Source of the DNA: Chara braunii
Taxonomy: Eukaryota; Streptophyta; Charophyceae; Charales; Characeae
Reading direction: 5' to 3'
NCBI GenBank assembly: GCA_003427395.1
Contig: BFEA01000169.1
Coordinates: 1,866,752 to 1,889,388 of the forward strand
Length of the DNA stretch: 22,637 bases
Position 1 is the stretch's first letter. Every line of letters starts with the position of its first letter. Shown piece after piece: positions 6,826 through 14,261 of this stretch. The position numbers and the translations under genes were made by a program. The notes under the pieces were generated by a model that searched no databases, was not told the DNA's origin, and saw only the letters and a list, made by a program, of their open reading frames with translations.

Positions 6826-8349
6826 ATGACAACCATCCCCATAGAGGGAGGAGCACCGGAGATCGCTGGAGAAGAAGATGCTGCACCCGCTCAGACGGGT
6901 GCTGACGACGATGAGTTCGATTACGCGTTCAAGAGTGAGGCGCGGACGGCTCCATACGCAGACAAGAAGGTGGAGGGTGGTAAAAAACCAGCGAGGCCGA
7001 CTCAGCAGCAGGTGATACCCATTGTTGTGCAAAGAGCAGTGCTGGGCAGCGTGAGTGAGGAAGTGCTAGTGGAAGAAGAGGAGGAGCGGAGAGGGGAGGG
7101 GGAGGGGGAGGGAGGAAGCGGAGGTGAAGTACTTGCAGAAAGGGGTGGGAAAAACGCAAAGAAGGTGGCACGTACAGAAAAGGCCGCAAAGAAGACTGGA
7201 AAGAAGGATGCAAGCAGAGAAAAGACTGGCAAGCCTCCCAAAGGAAAGAAGAAGAAACATAAGCAGAAATCTCCTTCCAACGATGAGAAGAAGGCGGTGG
7301 AAGTCGATGGCGGCAAAAAGCGAATTACAGCAGCAACTAATGGAGTCAACTCCTCCTCCTCCTCGTCATCATCATCATCATCGAGGGCTGGCCACGTGGC
7401 GGAAGGAGATGCGTCGATTCAAGATAAGGAGGAAGCAGAGCGGATCGCTCACGCGAGGGAATGGGACGCGGTTATGCGCGAGGCTGCGTCAGCCAAGATC
7501 TCGACGACAGGGCAGACCGTTATCATCTCGCCGTTAGAGACCGTTACGACTGCGTCTGACAGCCGGGAGATTCTGTCCAAGCTGGTGGTCTGGAAGCAAG
7601 CCCTCGGCTACTTGGCCATGCTAGATCTGTCCTCTTACATGTCCTCTATCGTTGTCGAATCGAGACCGCCTCCACGTGGCATGTTCGGGTTTCTTTGGCG
7701 CTTCTGCCTCGGGGTTCAGACCCTGATGGACGAAGGGCTGATCGAGGAGCGCAAGAAGGTTTTCTGTTTTGCGAAAATGCCCTTCATAGATACGGACGAG
7801 ATGCACCGCAGGATGCTGTTCAGTGTTTACGTCAGACTGACAGGAGATGTCAGGCCTGTGTCCCGACGCGGGGACCACTGGGAAACCATCGGATTTCAAG
7901 GCAAAGACCCTGCTACAGATCTGAGGGGGTGCGGAATGCTGGCGCTGCTTCAGCTGCTTTACGAAGTCGAAGACAACGCAGAGAACATGGGGTGCATATA
8001 TAGGCTGTCGCTAGATGGAACGCACGGGTTCCCGCTCAGCATCATATCTATCAACATCACCAAGTGGGCGTTGGAGTCACTGCGCGCCGGAACCTTATCC
8101 AAAGAGATTAATAAGCAGAACAGCGTGGTGAATGTGATCAATCAGTTCCACAAAGGAGCTTTCCATGACTTCTATAACAGATGGAAAAACGGCGGGATGA
8201 CAATGCTGCAATCCGGTTATCTTTTGAAGGAGGTGGAAGAAGCTTCAATGAAACGACCGTCAGCAACTCTTGGCAGAGCGTCAACGGTGTTGAAGGACTG
8301 GGTGCCACGTGGAAGCCGCTCAGTTGCAGTCGAGTCTGCGAGAGGTTGA
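6826..8349 (+). CDS. ELMO domain-containing protein (ELMOD3-like)
   Basis: A single uninterrupted reading frame of 507 residues. ELMOD proteins act as GTPase-activating proteins for ARF/ARL small GTPases, with roles at membranes and in cilia of other eukaryotes. The ELMO domain is about residues 310-475. It contains W352, then GFQG at 356-359, DPATD and R367 in the TDLRG motif; this arginine is the presumed catalytic finger of the ELMOD signature. Further along it has SINIT and the C-terminal SGYLLKEVE. The GFQG-DPATDLRG form is nearer to ELMOD3 than to the land-plant ELMO proteins, which usually read GWQG with TDFRG. Residues 1-220 look disordered: acidic start, Lys-rich tract (about 105-150), Ser run (about 175-188). 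The ATG at 6826 is chosen because codons further upstream only translate the GA minisatellite. The last about 18 codons lie in a repeat (see 8793-9030). No intron is apparent. Confidence 0.85.
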   Translation: MTTIPIEGGAPEIAGEEDAAPAQTGADDDEFDYAFKSEARTAPYADKKVEGGKKPARPTQQQVIPIVVQRAVLGSVSEEVLVEEEEERRGEGEGEGGSGGEVLAERGGKNAKKVARTEKAAKKTGKKDASREKTGKPPKGKKKKHKQKSPSNDEKKAVEVDGGKKRITAATNGVNSSSSSSSSSSSRAGHVAEGDASIQDKEEAERIAHAREWDAVMREAASAKISTTGQTVIISPLETVTTASDSREILSKLVVWKQALGYLAMLDLSSYMSSIVVESRPPPRGMFGFLWRFCLGVQTLMDEGLIEERKKVFCFAKMPFIDTDEMHRRMLFSVYVRLTGDVRPVSRRGDHWETIGFQGKDPATDLRGCGMLALLQLLYEVEDNAENMGCIYRLSLDGTHGFPLSIISINITKWALESLRAGTLSKEINKQNSVVNVINQFHKGAFHDFYNRWKNGGMTMLQSGYLLKEVEEASMKRPSATLGRASTVLKDWVPRGSRSVAVESARG

Positions 8350-8371
8350 TTGATTGATTGATTGATTGATT
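8347..8371. repeat. TTGA tetranucleotide microsatellite at the stop codon
   Basis: The ELMO gene's TGA stop (8347-8349) is the first unit of about six TGAT repeats. The 4-bp period places TGA in all three frames within 12 bases, so length changes in the repeat cannot extend the protein. Confidence 0.8.
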
Positions 8372-8465
8372 ACTTTTGATGAATCATCAAAGACGTAAGG
8401 ACACCGATCGACGCTGTCTATCCGCTAGCGGATGGAGCCGTTTCCACGTGGCAATCCGCTACCGC

Positions 8466-8564
8466 CTTCACCTGAATAGAACGCCCGGTCATGATCGCTG
8501 TGCATCTAGACAGGAAAGTGGCCCAAATGCACGAACAATGACCGGGCGTTGTATTCGGGTGAAG
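8466..8564. mobile_element. Palindromic (MITE-like) hairpin element
   Basis: The arms 8466-8505 and 8527-8564 are inverted copies. Shared blocks are CTTCACC-GAATA, AACGCCCGGTCAT and TGCAT, separated by a 21-nt loop. Related single arms appear at about 2440-2472 (AATGACCGTGCGTTCTATT) and, inverted, at 1983-2007, so this is a dispersed family. It starts about 115 bp after the ELMO stop codon and may lie in the 3' UTR. Confidence 0.6.
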
Positions 8565-8593
8565 ACAGTAGCACTGCATCCGTGAGGCCTTGA

Positions 8594-8644
8594 TAATTGT
8601 TATTATTATTATTATTATTAACTCTAATAATACTAATAACAATT
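8594..8644. repeat. ATT-rich foldback
   Basis: AATTGTTATTATTATTATTA on the left pairs with TAATAATACTAATAACAATT on the right around a short ACTC loop. It would form a strong AT hairpin if transcribed. Confidence 0.6.
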
Positions 8645-8792
8645 GACACAACACTCTGCTTGGGTTCCTAAGCCGAACGATAGCAAAACAACAACACGTC
8701 GAAGGGTAGCGAAACAACAACAAGAGCAGATGAGTAGATTTCCCATGAACCCAGTCATAGCTTCGTCCTGAGTTTGATAAGCCCACACCACA

Positions 8793-9030
8793 CTTGCAGC
8801 GAAGTCTAGTGCGAGAGGGGTGGGTTTATTACTGCAACGTCAATGGATTATCAGCAAAACATTCAGCTTGAACGAGTTTGTAGCCACACGGAAGCACACT
8901 CGCAGTGGCGTCGGTGTCAAGGGGCTGATCATTAATACCACACTAACTTGCCACAACAATTAACGTCGAAGACGAGTGGGTTGCCACGTGGAAGCCCGCT
9001 TGCAGTGGAGTCAGAGAGAGGGATTGAGTA
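8793..9030 (+). repeat. Degenerate copies of the ELMO gene 3' end
   Basis: The end of the ELMO reading frame (about 8295-8373: TGCCACGTGGAAGC, CAGTTGCAGTCGAGTC, GCGAGAGGTTGATTG) recurs three times downstream. The copies are 8793-8832 (CTTGCAGCGAAGTC, GCGAGAGGGG), 8873-8930 (TAGCCACACGGAAGC, CGCAGTGGCGTC) and 8978-9030 (TTGCCACGTGGAAGC, TTGCAGTGGAGTC, GAGAGAGGGATTGAG). Spacing is about 100 bp and AACAAT/CAGCTTG linkers are shared. So the protein's last about 18 residues are encoded by one unit of a tandem repeat, or the repeat grew from the coding end. Confidence 0.6.
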
Positions 9031-9032
9031 CT

Positions 9033-9354
9033 GACACTAGTCACAATACAGTAATCGACACAACAATCAGCTTGTCAAGTGCTTCTTCGACAAGCGCTTT
9101 TCACATCACGTGCTTGCTTGTGAGGACAGCAAGACTTGCGCGTCGTGTACAAGGCCCCCATACGCCTCTTCAGCGCTCGAGGGGACGTGCGGGACCGGGA
9201 AATCGCAATCAACACGCGGAACGGGAAAACGGAGAAACGGAGGGAAATGTGAAATGGAACAGGACCGGTGATGGGAAAATCTGAAACACGGACAGAATCG
9301 GCAACAGGGAATTGAAACTGGAAATGAAGCAAGGGTGGGACGGGAGGATGGAAA
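9033..9354. other. No gene seen
   Basis: No supportable exon or RNA gene. From about 9190 the sequence becomes rich in GGGA, GGAAA and GGAAC words, grading into the minisatellite that follows. Confidence 0.4.
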
Positions 9355-9600
9355 GTCAACCTCGAACCAGGAACAGGAACAGGAACAACAACGAGGAACA
9401 GGAACAGGAACATGTACAGGGAACAGGAACAGGAACAGGAACAGCAGCAAGGAACAGGAACATGTACAGGGACCAGGAACAGGAACAAAGACCGTAAACG
9501 GGAATGGGATCGGAGCAGTGAATAATGGGAACTGGGACATGGATGCAGTGGCAGCAGGTCTATCTGGAGCTGGAACTGGAACTGGAACTGGGACTAGGAA
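9355..9600. repeat. GGAACA hexanucleotide minisatellite
   Basis: Tandem AGGAAC/GGAACA hexamers fill 9365-9486. A 60-bp higher-order duplication carries AGGAACATGTACAGGGA twice (about 9405 and 9456). A related GGAACT/GGGACT block lies at 9565-9597. The hexamer period gives open frames on both strands (GTGTGT, PVPVPV) that are not real proteins. Confidence 0.8.
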
Positions 9601-9639
9601 TGGTTCCAGGCGATCTGTCATTTTTCCGGCACAACGGTT

Positions 9640-10020
9640 ACCCACCCTTGGATAAGTGGAACAGACGTAGGTGTTGTAGATATGTAAAGATGAGGGGGTG
9701 AGCATTTTACTGCTGTCGTCTCCCCGCCTTCCTACCATTCGACACGTGGAATAGCAGAAATGCGTTATGGATTACTTTGACATTAGCGATCTTCGACGCT
9801 TGCGCCTTTAGCCCAGGGTCATGGAGCTAGTCAGTTTTCGTCAAAGAGAGTCGGTAGAGATCTGTCCAATCACACAGGAACTGCTCACTTTGGCACGGAA
9901 CCAGAAGGTGGAGGAGAGGTAAGAGCGATTTCTTCTTTTCCCAATGCCTTGTCGATCTCATAGAACTGTTTCAATGGGGAACACACAATACACACACACA
10001 CACACACACACAAAGAGATA
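9640..10020. other. No gene seen; CA microsatellite
   Basis: I see no coding or RNA structure up to the CA dinucleotide repeat at about 9990-10012, which directly precedes the intact hammerhead ribozyme. Confidence 0.4.
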
Positions 10021-10025
10021 TCTTC

Positions 10026-10086
10026 GACAGACTGTTGAGGTTCAACCTTCTGATGAGTCGGTGAAAGTCCGACGAAACGGTGTGTC
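10026..10086 (+). ncRNA. Type III hammerhead self-cleaving ribozyme, intact core
   Basis: Stem III: 10026-10035 (GACAGACTGT) pairs with 10077-10086 (ACGGTGTGTC) over ten positions with one G-G mismatch and one G-U pair. The cleavage triplet is GUU (10034-10036), with cleavage expected after 10036. Stem I is a closed hairpin 10037-10049 (GAGGT, loop TCA, ACCTT). CTGATGA is at 10050-10056. Stem II is perfect, GTCGG (10057-10061) with CCGAC (10069-10073), with a 7-nt loop. GAAA is at 10074-10077. Every conserved core base is present and stem III is open-ended, which defines type III as in plant retrozymes and viroid-like RNAs. GUU is usually cleaved more slowly than GUC. Confidence 0.85.
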
Positions 10087-10311
10087 ACATCCATGCTTTC
10101 CTTGTGCAGTTGTCTTCAGCGAATATAACAACACACACAGACAGAGACTAGTTGTCTCAGACCTACTGCCATTCTTGTCAGGAGTTTGGACCGACAGTAT
10201 GCTAGGATTGCAAGGTTGGTGTAAGTAAAGACGATCAGTCTTCTGAGGGATGTCGCGAACTCTAGACAACGCGCTGAAGTCCTTATCAATCAGTCAAATG
10301 CAGTTTGGGCA

Positions 10312-10381
10312 GACCGTCGGTTCAACCTCCTGATGAGTCGATGAAATCCTGATGAGTCGATGAAAGTCTGACGAAGCCGTC
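10312..10381 (+). ncRNA. Decayed hammerhead ribozyme, second tandem copy
   Basis: The expected site GUC (10316-10318) is followed by GGTTCAACCTC (stem I remnant). CTGATGA occurs at 10330-10336 and again at 10349-10355, because 19 nt are duplicated. Then come a weakened stem II (GTCG with TGAC) and GAAG (10373-10376) in place of GAAA. Stem III retains GACCGT/GCCGTC with one mismatch. The downstream flank (GTCATGCTTTTTTGTGG, TAGCGAACAAGACAAC) matches that of the first copy. The two expected cleavage sites are about 282 nt apart. Probably inactive. Confidence 0.6.
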
Positions 10382-10461
10382 GGGCACAGTCATGCTTTTT
10401 TGTGGACTTGTGTATAGCGAACAAGACAACAGAAAACACGTGAGAAAGTGCCAGCATGCAC

Positions 10462-10464
<3 letters not shown>

Positions 10465-10533
<69 letters not shown>
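10465..10533. repeat. CT microsatellite running into a gap
   Basis: About 69 bp of CT dinucleotide ends at the assembly gap, so its true length is unknown. Translations here (SLSLSL, RERERE) are artefacts. Confidence 0.9.
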
Positions 10534-10888
10534 NNNNNNNNNNNNNNNNNNNNNNNNNNNNNNNNNNNNNNNNNNNNNNNNNNNNNNNNNNNNNNNNNNN
10601 NNNNNNNNNNNNNNNNNNNNNNNNNNNNNNNNNNNNNNNNNNNNNNNNNNNNNNNNNNNNNNNNNNNNNNNNNNNNNNNNNNNNNNNNNNNNNNNNNNNN
10701 NNNNNNNNNNNNNNNNNNNNNNNNNNNNNNNNNNNNNNNNNNNNNNNNNNNNNNNNNNNNNNNNNNNNNNNNNNNNNNNNNNNNNNNNNNNNNNNNNNNN
10801 NNNNNNNNNNNNNNNNNNNNNNNNNNNNNNNNNNNNNNNNNNNNNNNNNNNNNNNNNNNNNNNNNNNNNNNNNNNNNNNNNNNNNNNN
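10534..10888. other. Assembly gap (355 N)
   Basis: Unknown bases between a CT microsatellite and a TG/TA-rich start of a tandem repeat unit. The gap probably lies within the same repeat array, so unit number cannot be judged. Confidence 0.95.
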
Positions 10889-10994
10889 TGTGTATATATA
10901 TGGTGGGATATCGAGCAAACCAGCGGCATTGATCAGAAGGCTTCAGATTGCATGCAGGTGTTGGGCACGGTCATGCCTTTTCGTGGACGTGTAT

Positions 10995-11031
<37 letters not shown>

Positions 11032-11148
11032 GCTGTGTGTTTGTGTGTATATATATAGTGGGATATCGAGCAAACCAGCGGCATTGATCAGAAGGCTTCA
11101 GATTGCATGCAGGTGTTGGGCACGGTGCCTTTTCGTGGACGTGTATAA

Positions 11149-11182
<34 letters not shown>

Positions 11183-11223
11183 CTCTATCTATCTATCTAT
11201 CTCTATCTATCTATCTATCTATC

Positions 11224-11288
<65 letters not shown>

Positions 11289-11340
11289 TGGGATATCGAG
11301 CAAAGCAGAGGCATTGACCTGAAGGCTTCAGAATGCATGC
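10889..11340 (+). repeat. Tandem repeat array with embedded microsatellites
   Basis: Three units share GTGGGATATCGAGCAAA (starting 10903, 11058 and 11288) and GGCTTCAGATTGCATGCA. The first two also share TTTTCGTGGACGTGTATAAC. Units are separated by expanded CT, CTAT and GT microsatellites (GT run about 11226-11283). The block GGGCACGGTCATGCCTTTT is similar to the flank of the hammerhead copy at 10312 (GGGCACAGTCATGCTTTTT), so these units may be relatives of the hammerhead repeats that lost the core. Confidence 0.65.
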
Positions 11341-11556
11341 AAGTGTGTCTATTCGCAGGCCAAGCAAATTCCTTAAAGAAGCTTACGTTCGCGACACTTG
11401 GCTTTCTCAGGAACGAGGAGAGGGAGGAGAGATAGGAACAGGGAAGTTGTGATAGCGTGTCCATATCAGAGGCAACTGCCACAAAACCTACTTCGTAAGA
11501 TTTCAAGAGATAGGAACAGGGGACACAGGCAATTGAGCTGTGAGGGGTGAGGGAGG

Positions 11557-11599
<43 letters not shown>

Positions 11600-11920
11600 G
11601 TGAGTTCGCTGTGAGTTTGCTGTATTCGGACATGACATCTCGGGCACGTCGATCGCACGATGTCTGCCATGCCATGACATATGCGGCCAGCTCACCTTCC
11701 GTTGTATACTTGTGCAGAAGTAGCACATTAGTAAAGCAGTGACATACAATCACTTCCTTAGAAAAAGTAATACAATCAATGCAAAGGAACGAAACTCAGC
11801 GAAATGTATATTGTTAATGATGCGTGTAAAGGACATAAGCGGTGAAGGCTCGCGAGTGGTCAAGCGGAGGAAAATTATCCGCGTACTTAAACATTGCGGT
11901 TTTGGCGCAGTTTTTCTGTG
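11341..11920. other. No gene seen; GT microsatellite
   Basis: No supportable exon. A GT dinucleotide run lies at about 11562-11595. The word AGATAGGAACAGGG occurs twice (about 11430 and 11508). The rest is unremarkable. Confidence 0.4.
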
Positions 11921-12095
11921 CAGGCTGATATTGTGAGAACAAAACAAAGCGAGTAATTATTATTAAAAAAAAAAAAAAGATCTCTGCATCCCCAAATGTT
12001 GATCGATCTGTGGACCTGCAGGCTGATATTGTGAGTGCAAAACAAAGCGAGATATTACCCAAAACAAAAAAATAAAAATCGCTGCATCCCTTATA
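11921..12095. repeat. 98-bp tandem duplication with A-rich insertions
   Basis: CAGGCTGATATTGTGAG starts at 11921 and 12019. Both are followed by CAAAACAAAGCGAG, an A-rich stretch, and CTGCATCCC. The second copy keeps the order with small indels in the A-rich part. Confidence 0.7.
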
Positions 12096-12220
12096 TCTGG
12101 ACCTGCTTGTCATTGTCGTTATCACGCTCCACATACACACACGCACTTAAAAAAAAAAAAAAAAAAAAAAGTGCGCGCGGGAGAATACAGTGAGAGAACT
12201 TGCCACCGAGATAGCGTTAT

Positions 12221-12328
12221 TATCATTTTTTAACAATAGCGTTACCTCACCCGCCCCCAGGCCACCATCACGACTATCATTTTTTAACAATAGCGTTACC
12301 TCACCTGCCCCCAGGCCACCATCACGAC
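12221..12328. repeat. 54-bp tandem duplication
   Basis: TATCATTTTTTAACAATAGC begins at 12221 and 12275. The two 54-bp units (ending CACCATCACGAC) differ at one position, so the duplication is recent. A 20-nt A run precedes it at about 12149. Confidence 0.85.
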
Positions 12329-12398
12329 GCTCACGACGCGTCCGCGCTGAGCTGAGCAGCAGTTGAGGGTAAAGAAGGGAGGGAGAAGAGGACAGAAA

Positions 12399-12445
12399 GG
12401 GGGGGGGGGGGGGGGGGGGGGGGGGGGAGGGGGGGGGGGGGGGGA

Positions 12446-12495
<50 letters not shown>
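12399..12495. repeat. Long G tract, possible quadruplex region
   Basis: About 97 bp of almost pure G on the plus strand, broken only by a few A. Such a tract could form G-quadruplexes, but its length is also unreliable because sequencing and assembly fail in homopolymers. Confidence 0.7.
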
Positions 12496-12496
<1 letters not shown>

Positions 12497-12718
12497 ATAT
12501 GCAAATAATCTTTTCAAAAAATCGTCAGGGGGGGTATATGCAAATAATCTTTTCAAAAAATCGTCAAACCGAGAGGGGGGGGGTACATGCAAATAATCTT
12601 TCCAAAAAAGACTATTTGGTCTTTATAATATATATATCTCGTCAAACAGAGGGGGGGGGTATATGCAAATAATATTTCCAATAAGAAGGCTATTTGGTCT
12701 TCATAACATACATATATC
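12490..12718. repeat. Tandem ATGCAAATAAT units joined to a hammerhead repeat
   Basis: Four units start with a G run and TATATGCAAATAAT (12496, 12535, 12660) or TACATGCAAATAAT (12584). They continue as CTTTTCAAAAAA and end in TCGTCA, followed by AAC in the last three. The last two units contain GACTATTTGGTCTT or GGCTATTTGGTCTT plus a TA-rich stretch. The unit end CGTCAAACAGAG is also the beginning of the hammerhead-bearing repeat at 2.8 and 17 kb, so these are extended parts of that family. Confidence 0.65.
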
Positions 12719-12801
12719 GTCAAACAGAGCTGTGACAGAGAGGGAGAAGAGGACAACAAACGAGGGGCTGTGACAAACTGTTTCGTCGGAGTTTCGCCGA
12801 C
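12719..12801 (-). repeat. Hammerhead-bearing repeat, core truncated
   Basis: Contains AGAGAGGGAGAAGAGGACAA and CAAACGAGGGGCTGTGACAA, then on the minus strand the GAAA box (12784-12781) and an intact stem II (GTCGG 12801-12797 region with CCGAC 12789-12785). CTGATGA is lost: the sequence switches to TATATA after stem II. The ribozyme cannot work as it stands. It breaks at nearly the same point where the 2.9-kb copy gains its TA stretch. Confidence 0.6.
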
Positions 12802-12810
12802 TCTATATAT

Positions 12811-12889
12811 CTGTGGGATGTGTTATTTGCTTTGTGACAATTGGATTATCTGTGGGATGTGTCATTTGCTTTGTTTGACTGATAAACTT
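12811..12889. repeat. 39-bp tandem duplication
   Basis: CTGTGGGATGTGTTATTTGC (12811) and CTGTGGGATGTGTCATTTGC (12850) start two 39-bp units directly beside the truncated hammerhead repeat. Confidence 0.75.
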
Positions 12890-13205
12890 TCTTTCCCTGT
12901 CAGGTTTGGTTTCCTCCTCCTTTTCTTTACCTCTTTTTTGCCTTTTGGCTGCGTGCAAGTGGGTCCTTGTGACACACGGGGATGGGGGCAGCCAGCGCTC
13001 AACCTGTCATCCACATGGCTGGCCTTGTACGTAAGAGGTGATGAATAGTGTGACAATATATTAATCAATAGCGGAGGTGGAAACAACTTTCCGGAGTGAG
13101 AAGATGCAAAAATAAGTTTATTACACAGTGGTGACGAACAAGGTCGCTCACCCAAGTTCCGTTCCGTAGCGGGTTTACCTGATTGAGACATTATGATTAC
13201 CTCAT
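12890..13205. other. No gene seen
   Basis: Mixed sequence with no convincing exon, RNA or repeat. It grades into the pyrimidine-rich region that follows. Confidence 0.4.
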
Positions 13206-13209
13206 GGAG

Positions 13210-13536
13210 TGACATTCCTTTTCTTTTCGCCTTTTTTCCTCTCCTTTTTTTCTTTTCTTTTTTCATACTTTTTACAATTTTCTTTCTCTCTCTTATACTG
13301 ATCCTGACAGTTTCTTCTGTTTCTTTTTCTTTTCTTTTTTCTTATTTATCTTTTTTTTTTTCTTTTTCTTCTTGTTCTTCTTTTCTTTGACTTTTCCTTG
13401 GTTTTTTTTTTTCCTTTTTCTTTTCCTTTTTCTTTTTTGTCTTTTTTCTTTTCTTTTTTCTTCTTTTTTCTTCTTTTTCTTCTTTTTCTTTTTTTTTTCT
13501 ATTTTTTCTTTCTATTTTTTACTTTTCCTTTTTTTC
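13210..13536. repeat. Polypyrimidine tract (T/C), first block
   Basis: More than 300 bp made almost entirely of T and C on the plus strand, with TTTTCTTTTT-type words. Open frames rich in Phe, Ser and Leu arise from this bias and are not credible membrane proteins. Confidence 0.8.
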
Positions 13537-13817
13537 CTAGGCTACCAGCCGGGCCGTCCGGGTCACCCTATTTTCCCGGACGGTCCGGCCGTGCAAGGAT
13601 CACGGAAATCCTAGCAAAAGAATAATAATAAAAATACGAAAAAAAACTATGCTATGCAGAAAAATAAACTGAACAACTTTTGCCTCAGGGTCACATCGAA
13701 ATTCTTTACCATATTTAAGATAAAAATAAATGTTAAAAAATCATTTTTATTTTTTATTTTTTTATTTTCTGGGGGGTCCGGCCGGGCAAGTGCCCCCGGG
13801 CCACTCTGGTAGCCTAG
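13537..13817. mobile_element. TIR element inserted in a polypyrimidine tract
   Basis: A 281-bp element with perfect 12-bp ends CTAGGCTACCAG (13537-13548) and CTGGTAGCCTAG (13806-13817). Inside each end are GC-rich blocks (GCCGTCCGGG with CCCGGACGGTCCGGCC on the left; GGGTCCGGCCGGGC and CCCCCGGGCC on the right) around an AT-rich middle. It interrupts an otherwise continuous T/C tract. That low-complexity context hides any target-site duplication. No ORF; non-autonomous. Confidence 0.6.
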
Positions 13818-14011
13818 TTTTTTTCCCTTTTCTTTTGTTCCCACTCTTTACCTTTCTTTTTTTTTCTCTTTGTTCTTCTCTTTTATTTTCTAACTCTTTT
13901 TTTTTCCCTTCTAAAAAGAAAAATAGACCATTTCTCAATTTAGGTGTTACATCCTTGCGCAGTAGTCTATAAAAAGAAAAATGGACCATTTCTGCTCGCA
14001 AAGGCCCTTGC
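13818..14011. repeat. Polypyrimidine tract, second block, and a short duplication
   Basis: T/C-rich to about 13910. Then TAAAAAGAAAAATAGACCATTTCT (about 13911-13934) is echoed by TAAAAAGAAAAATGGACCATTTCT (about 13969-13992), a direct repeat with one difference and about 58-bp spacing. Confidence 0.6.
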
Positions 14012-14159
14012 CAACCGACTGATCCCAGTCGTAGACGATATCATCCATCAACCGACTGATCCCAGTCATAGACGATATCATCCATCAACCGACTGATCCC
14101 AGTCATAGACGATATCATCCATCAACCGACTGATCCCAGTCATAGACGATATCATCCAT
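14012..14159. repeat. 37-bp tandem repeat, four units
   Basis: Units start with CAACCGACTGATCCCAGTC at 14012, 14049, 14086 and 14123, each continuing TAGACGATATCATCCAT. Near-perfect identity indicates recent expansion. There are no variable spacers, so this is a minisatellite, not a CRISPR array. Confidence 0.9.
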
Positions 14160-14255
14160 CCCACGCTAACGGGTTTAATAAAAGGGAGTGGTGGAGGATC
14201 TCATCCATCCCACACTAACGGGTTTTATTGAACGGAGGAGAATACAAGATATCAT
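14160..14255. repeat. Degenerate tandem pair after the 37-bp array
   Basis: CCCACGCTAACGGGTTTAAT and CCCACACTAACGGGTTTTAT begin two units of about 50 bp. Both are preceded by CATCCAT, the end of the 37-bp unit, so they are probably linked to that array's origin. Confidence 0.6.
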
Positions 14256-14261
14256 CCTTTT

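Noticed and set aside
6093-6905. 270-codon open frame rich in Arg and Glu overlapping the ELMO leader, and its Ser/Leu-rich mirror frames on the other strand
   Set aside because: They come from GA/CT repeats, have no domain, and the ELMO frame alone carries a conserved domain.
8310-8330. VPRGS in the ELMO protein tail, identical to a thrombin site used in vectors
   Set aside because: A five-residue match inside a genomic repeat unit with divergent copies; no vector sequence is present.
9075-9738. Pro/Val and Cys/Ser-rich frames of 137 and 210 codons
   Set aside because: They are translations of the GGAACA hexamer repeat, open in several frames because of its period.
10039-10047. GGTTCAACC resembling a Pol III B box (tRNA or SINE)
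   Set aside because: It is fully explained as the stem I hairpin of the hammerhead, and no A box or cloverleaf was found upstream.
10026-10100. Type I hammerhead with a very short stem III closed by GTG
   Set aside because: That reading leaves stem I without base pairs next to the core. The type III reading gives three good stems.
10322-11087. Long frames across the gap
   Set aside because: Most of their length is N or CT microsatellite.
12296-12596. Poly-Pro and poly-Gly frames
   Set aside because: They are translations of the G tract and its neighbours.
14012-14159. Regular 37-bp repeats resembling a CRISPR array
   Set aside because: The units abut with no unique spacers and the context is eukaryotic, so it is a minisatellite.
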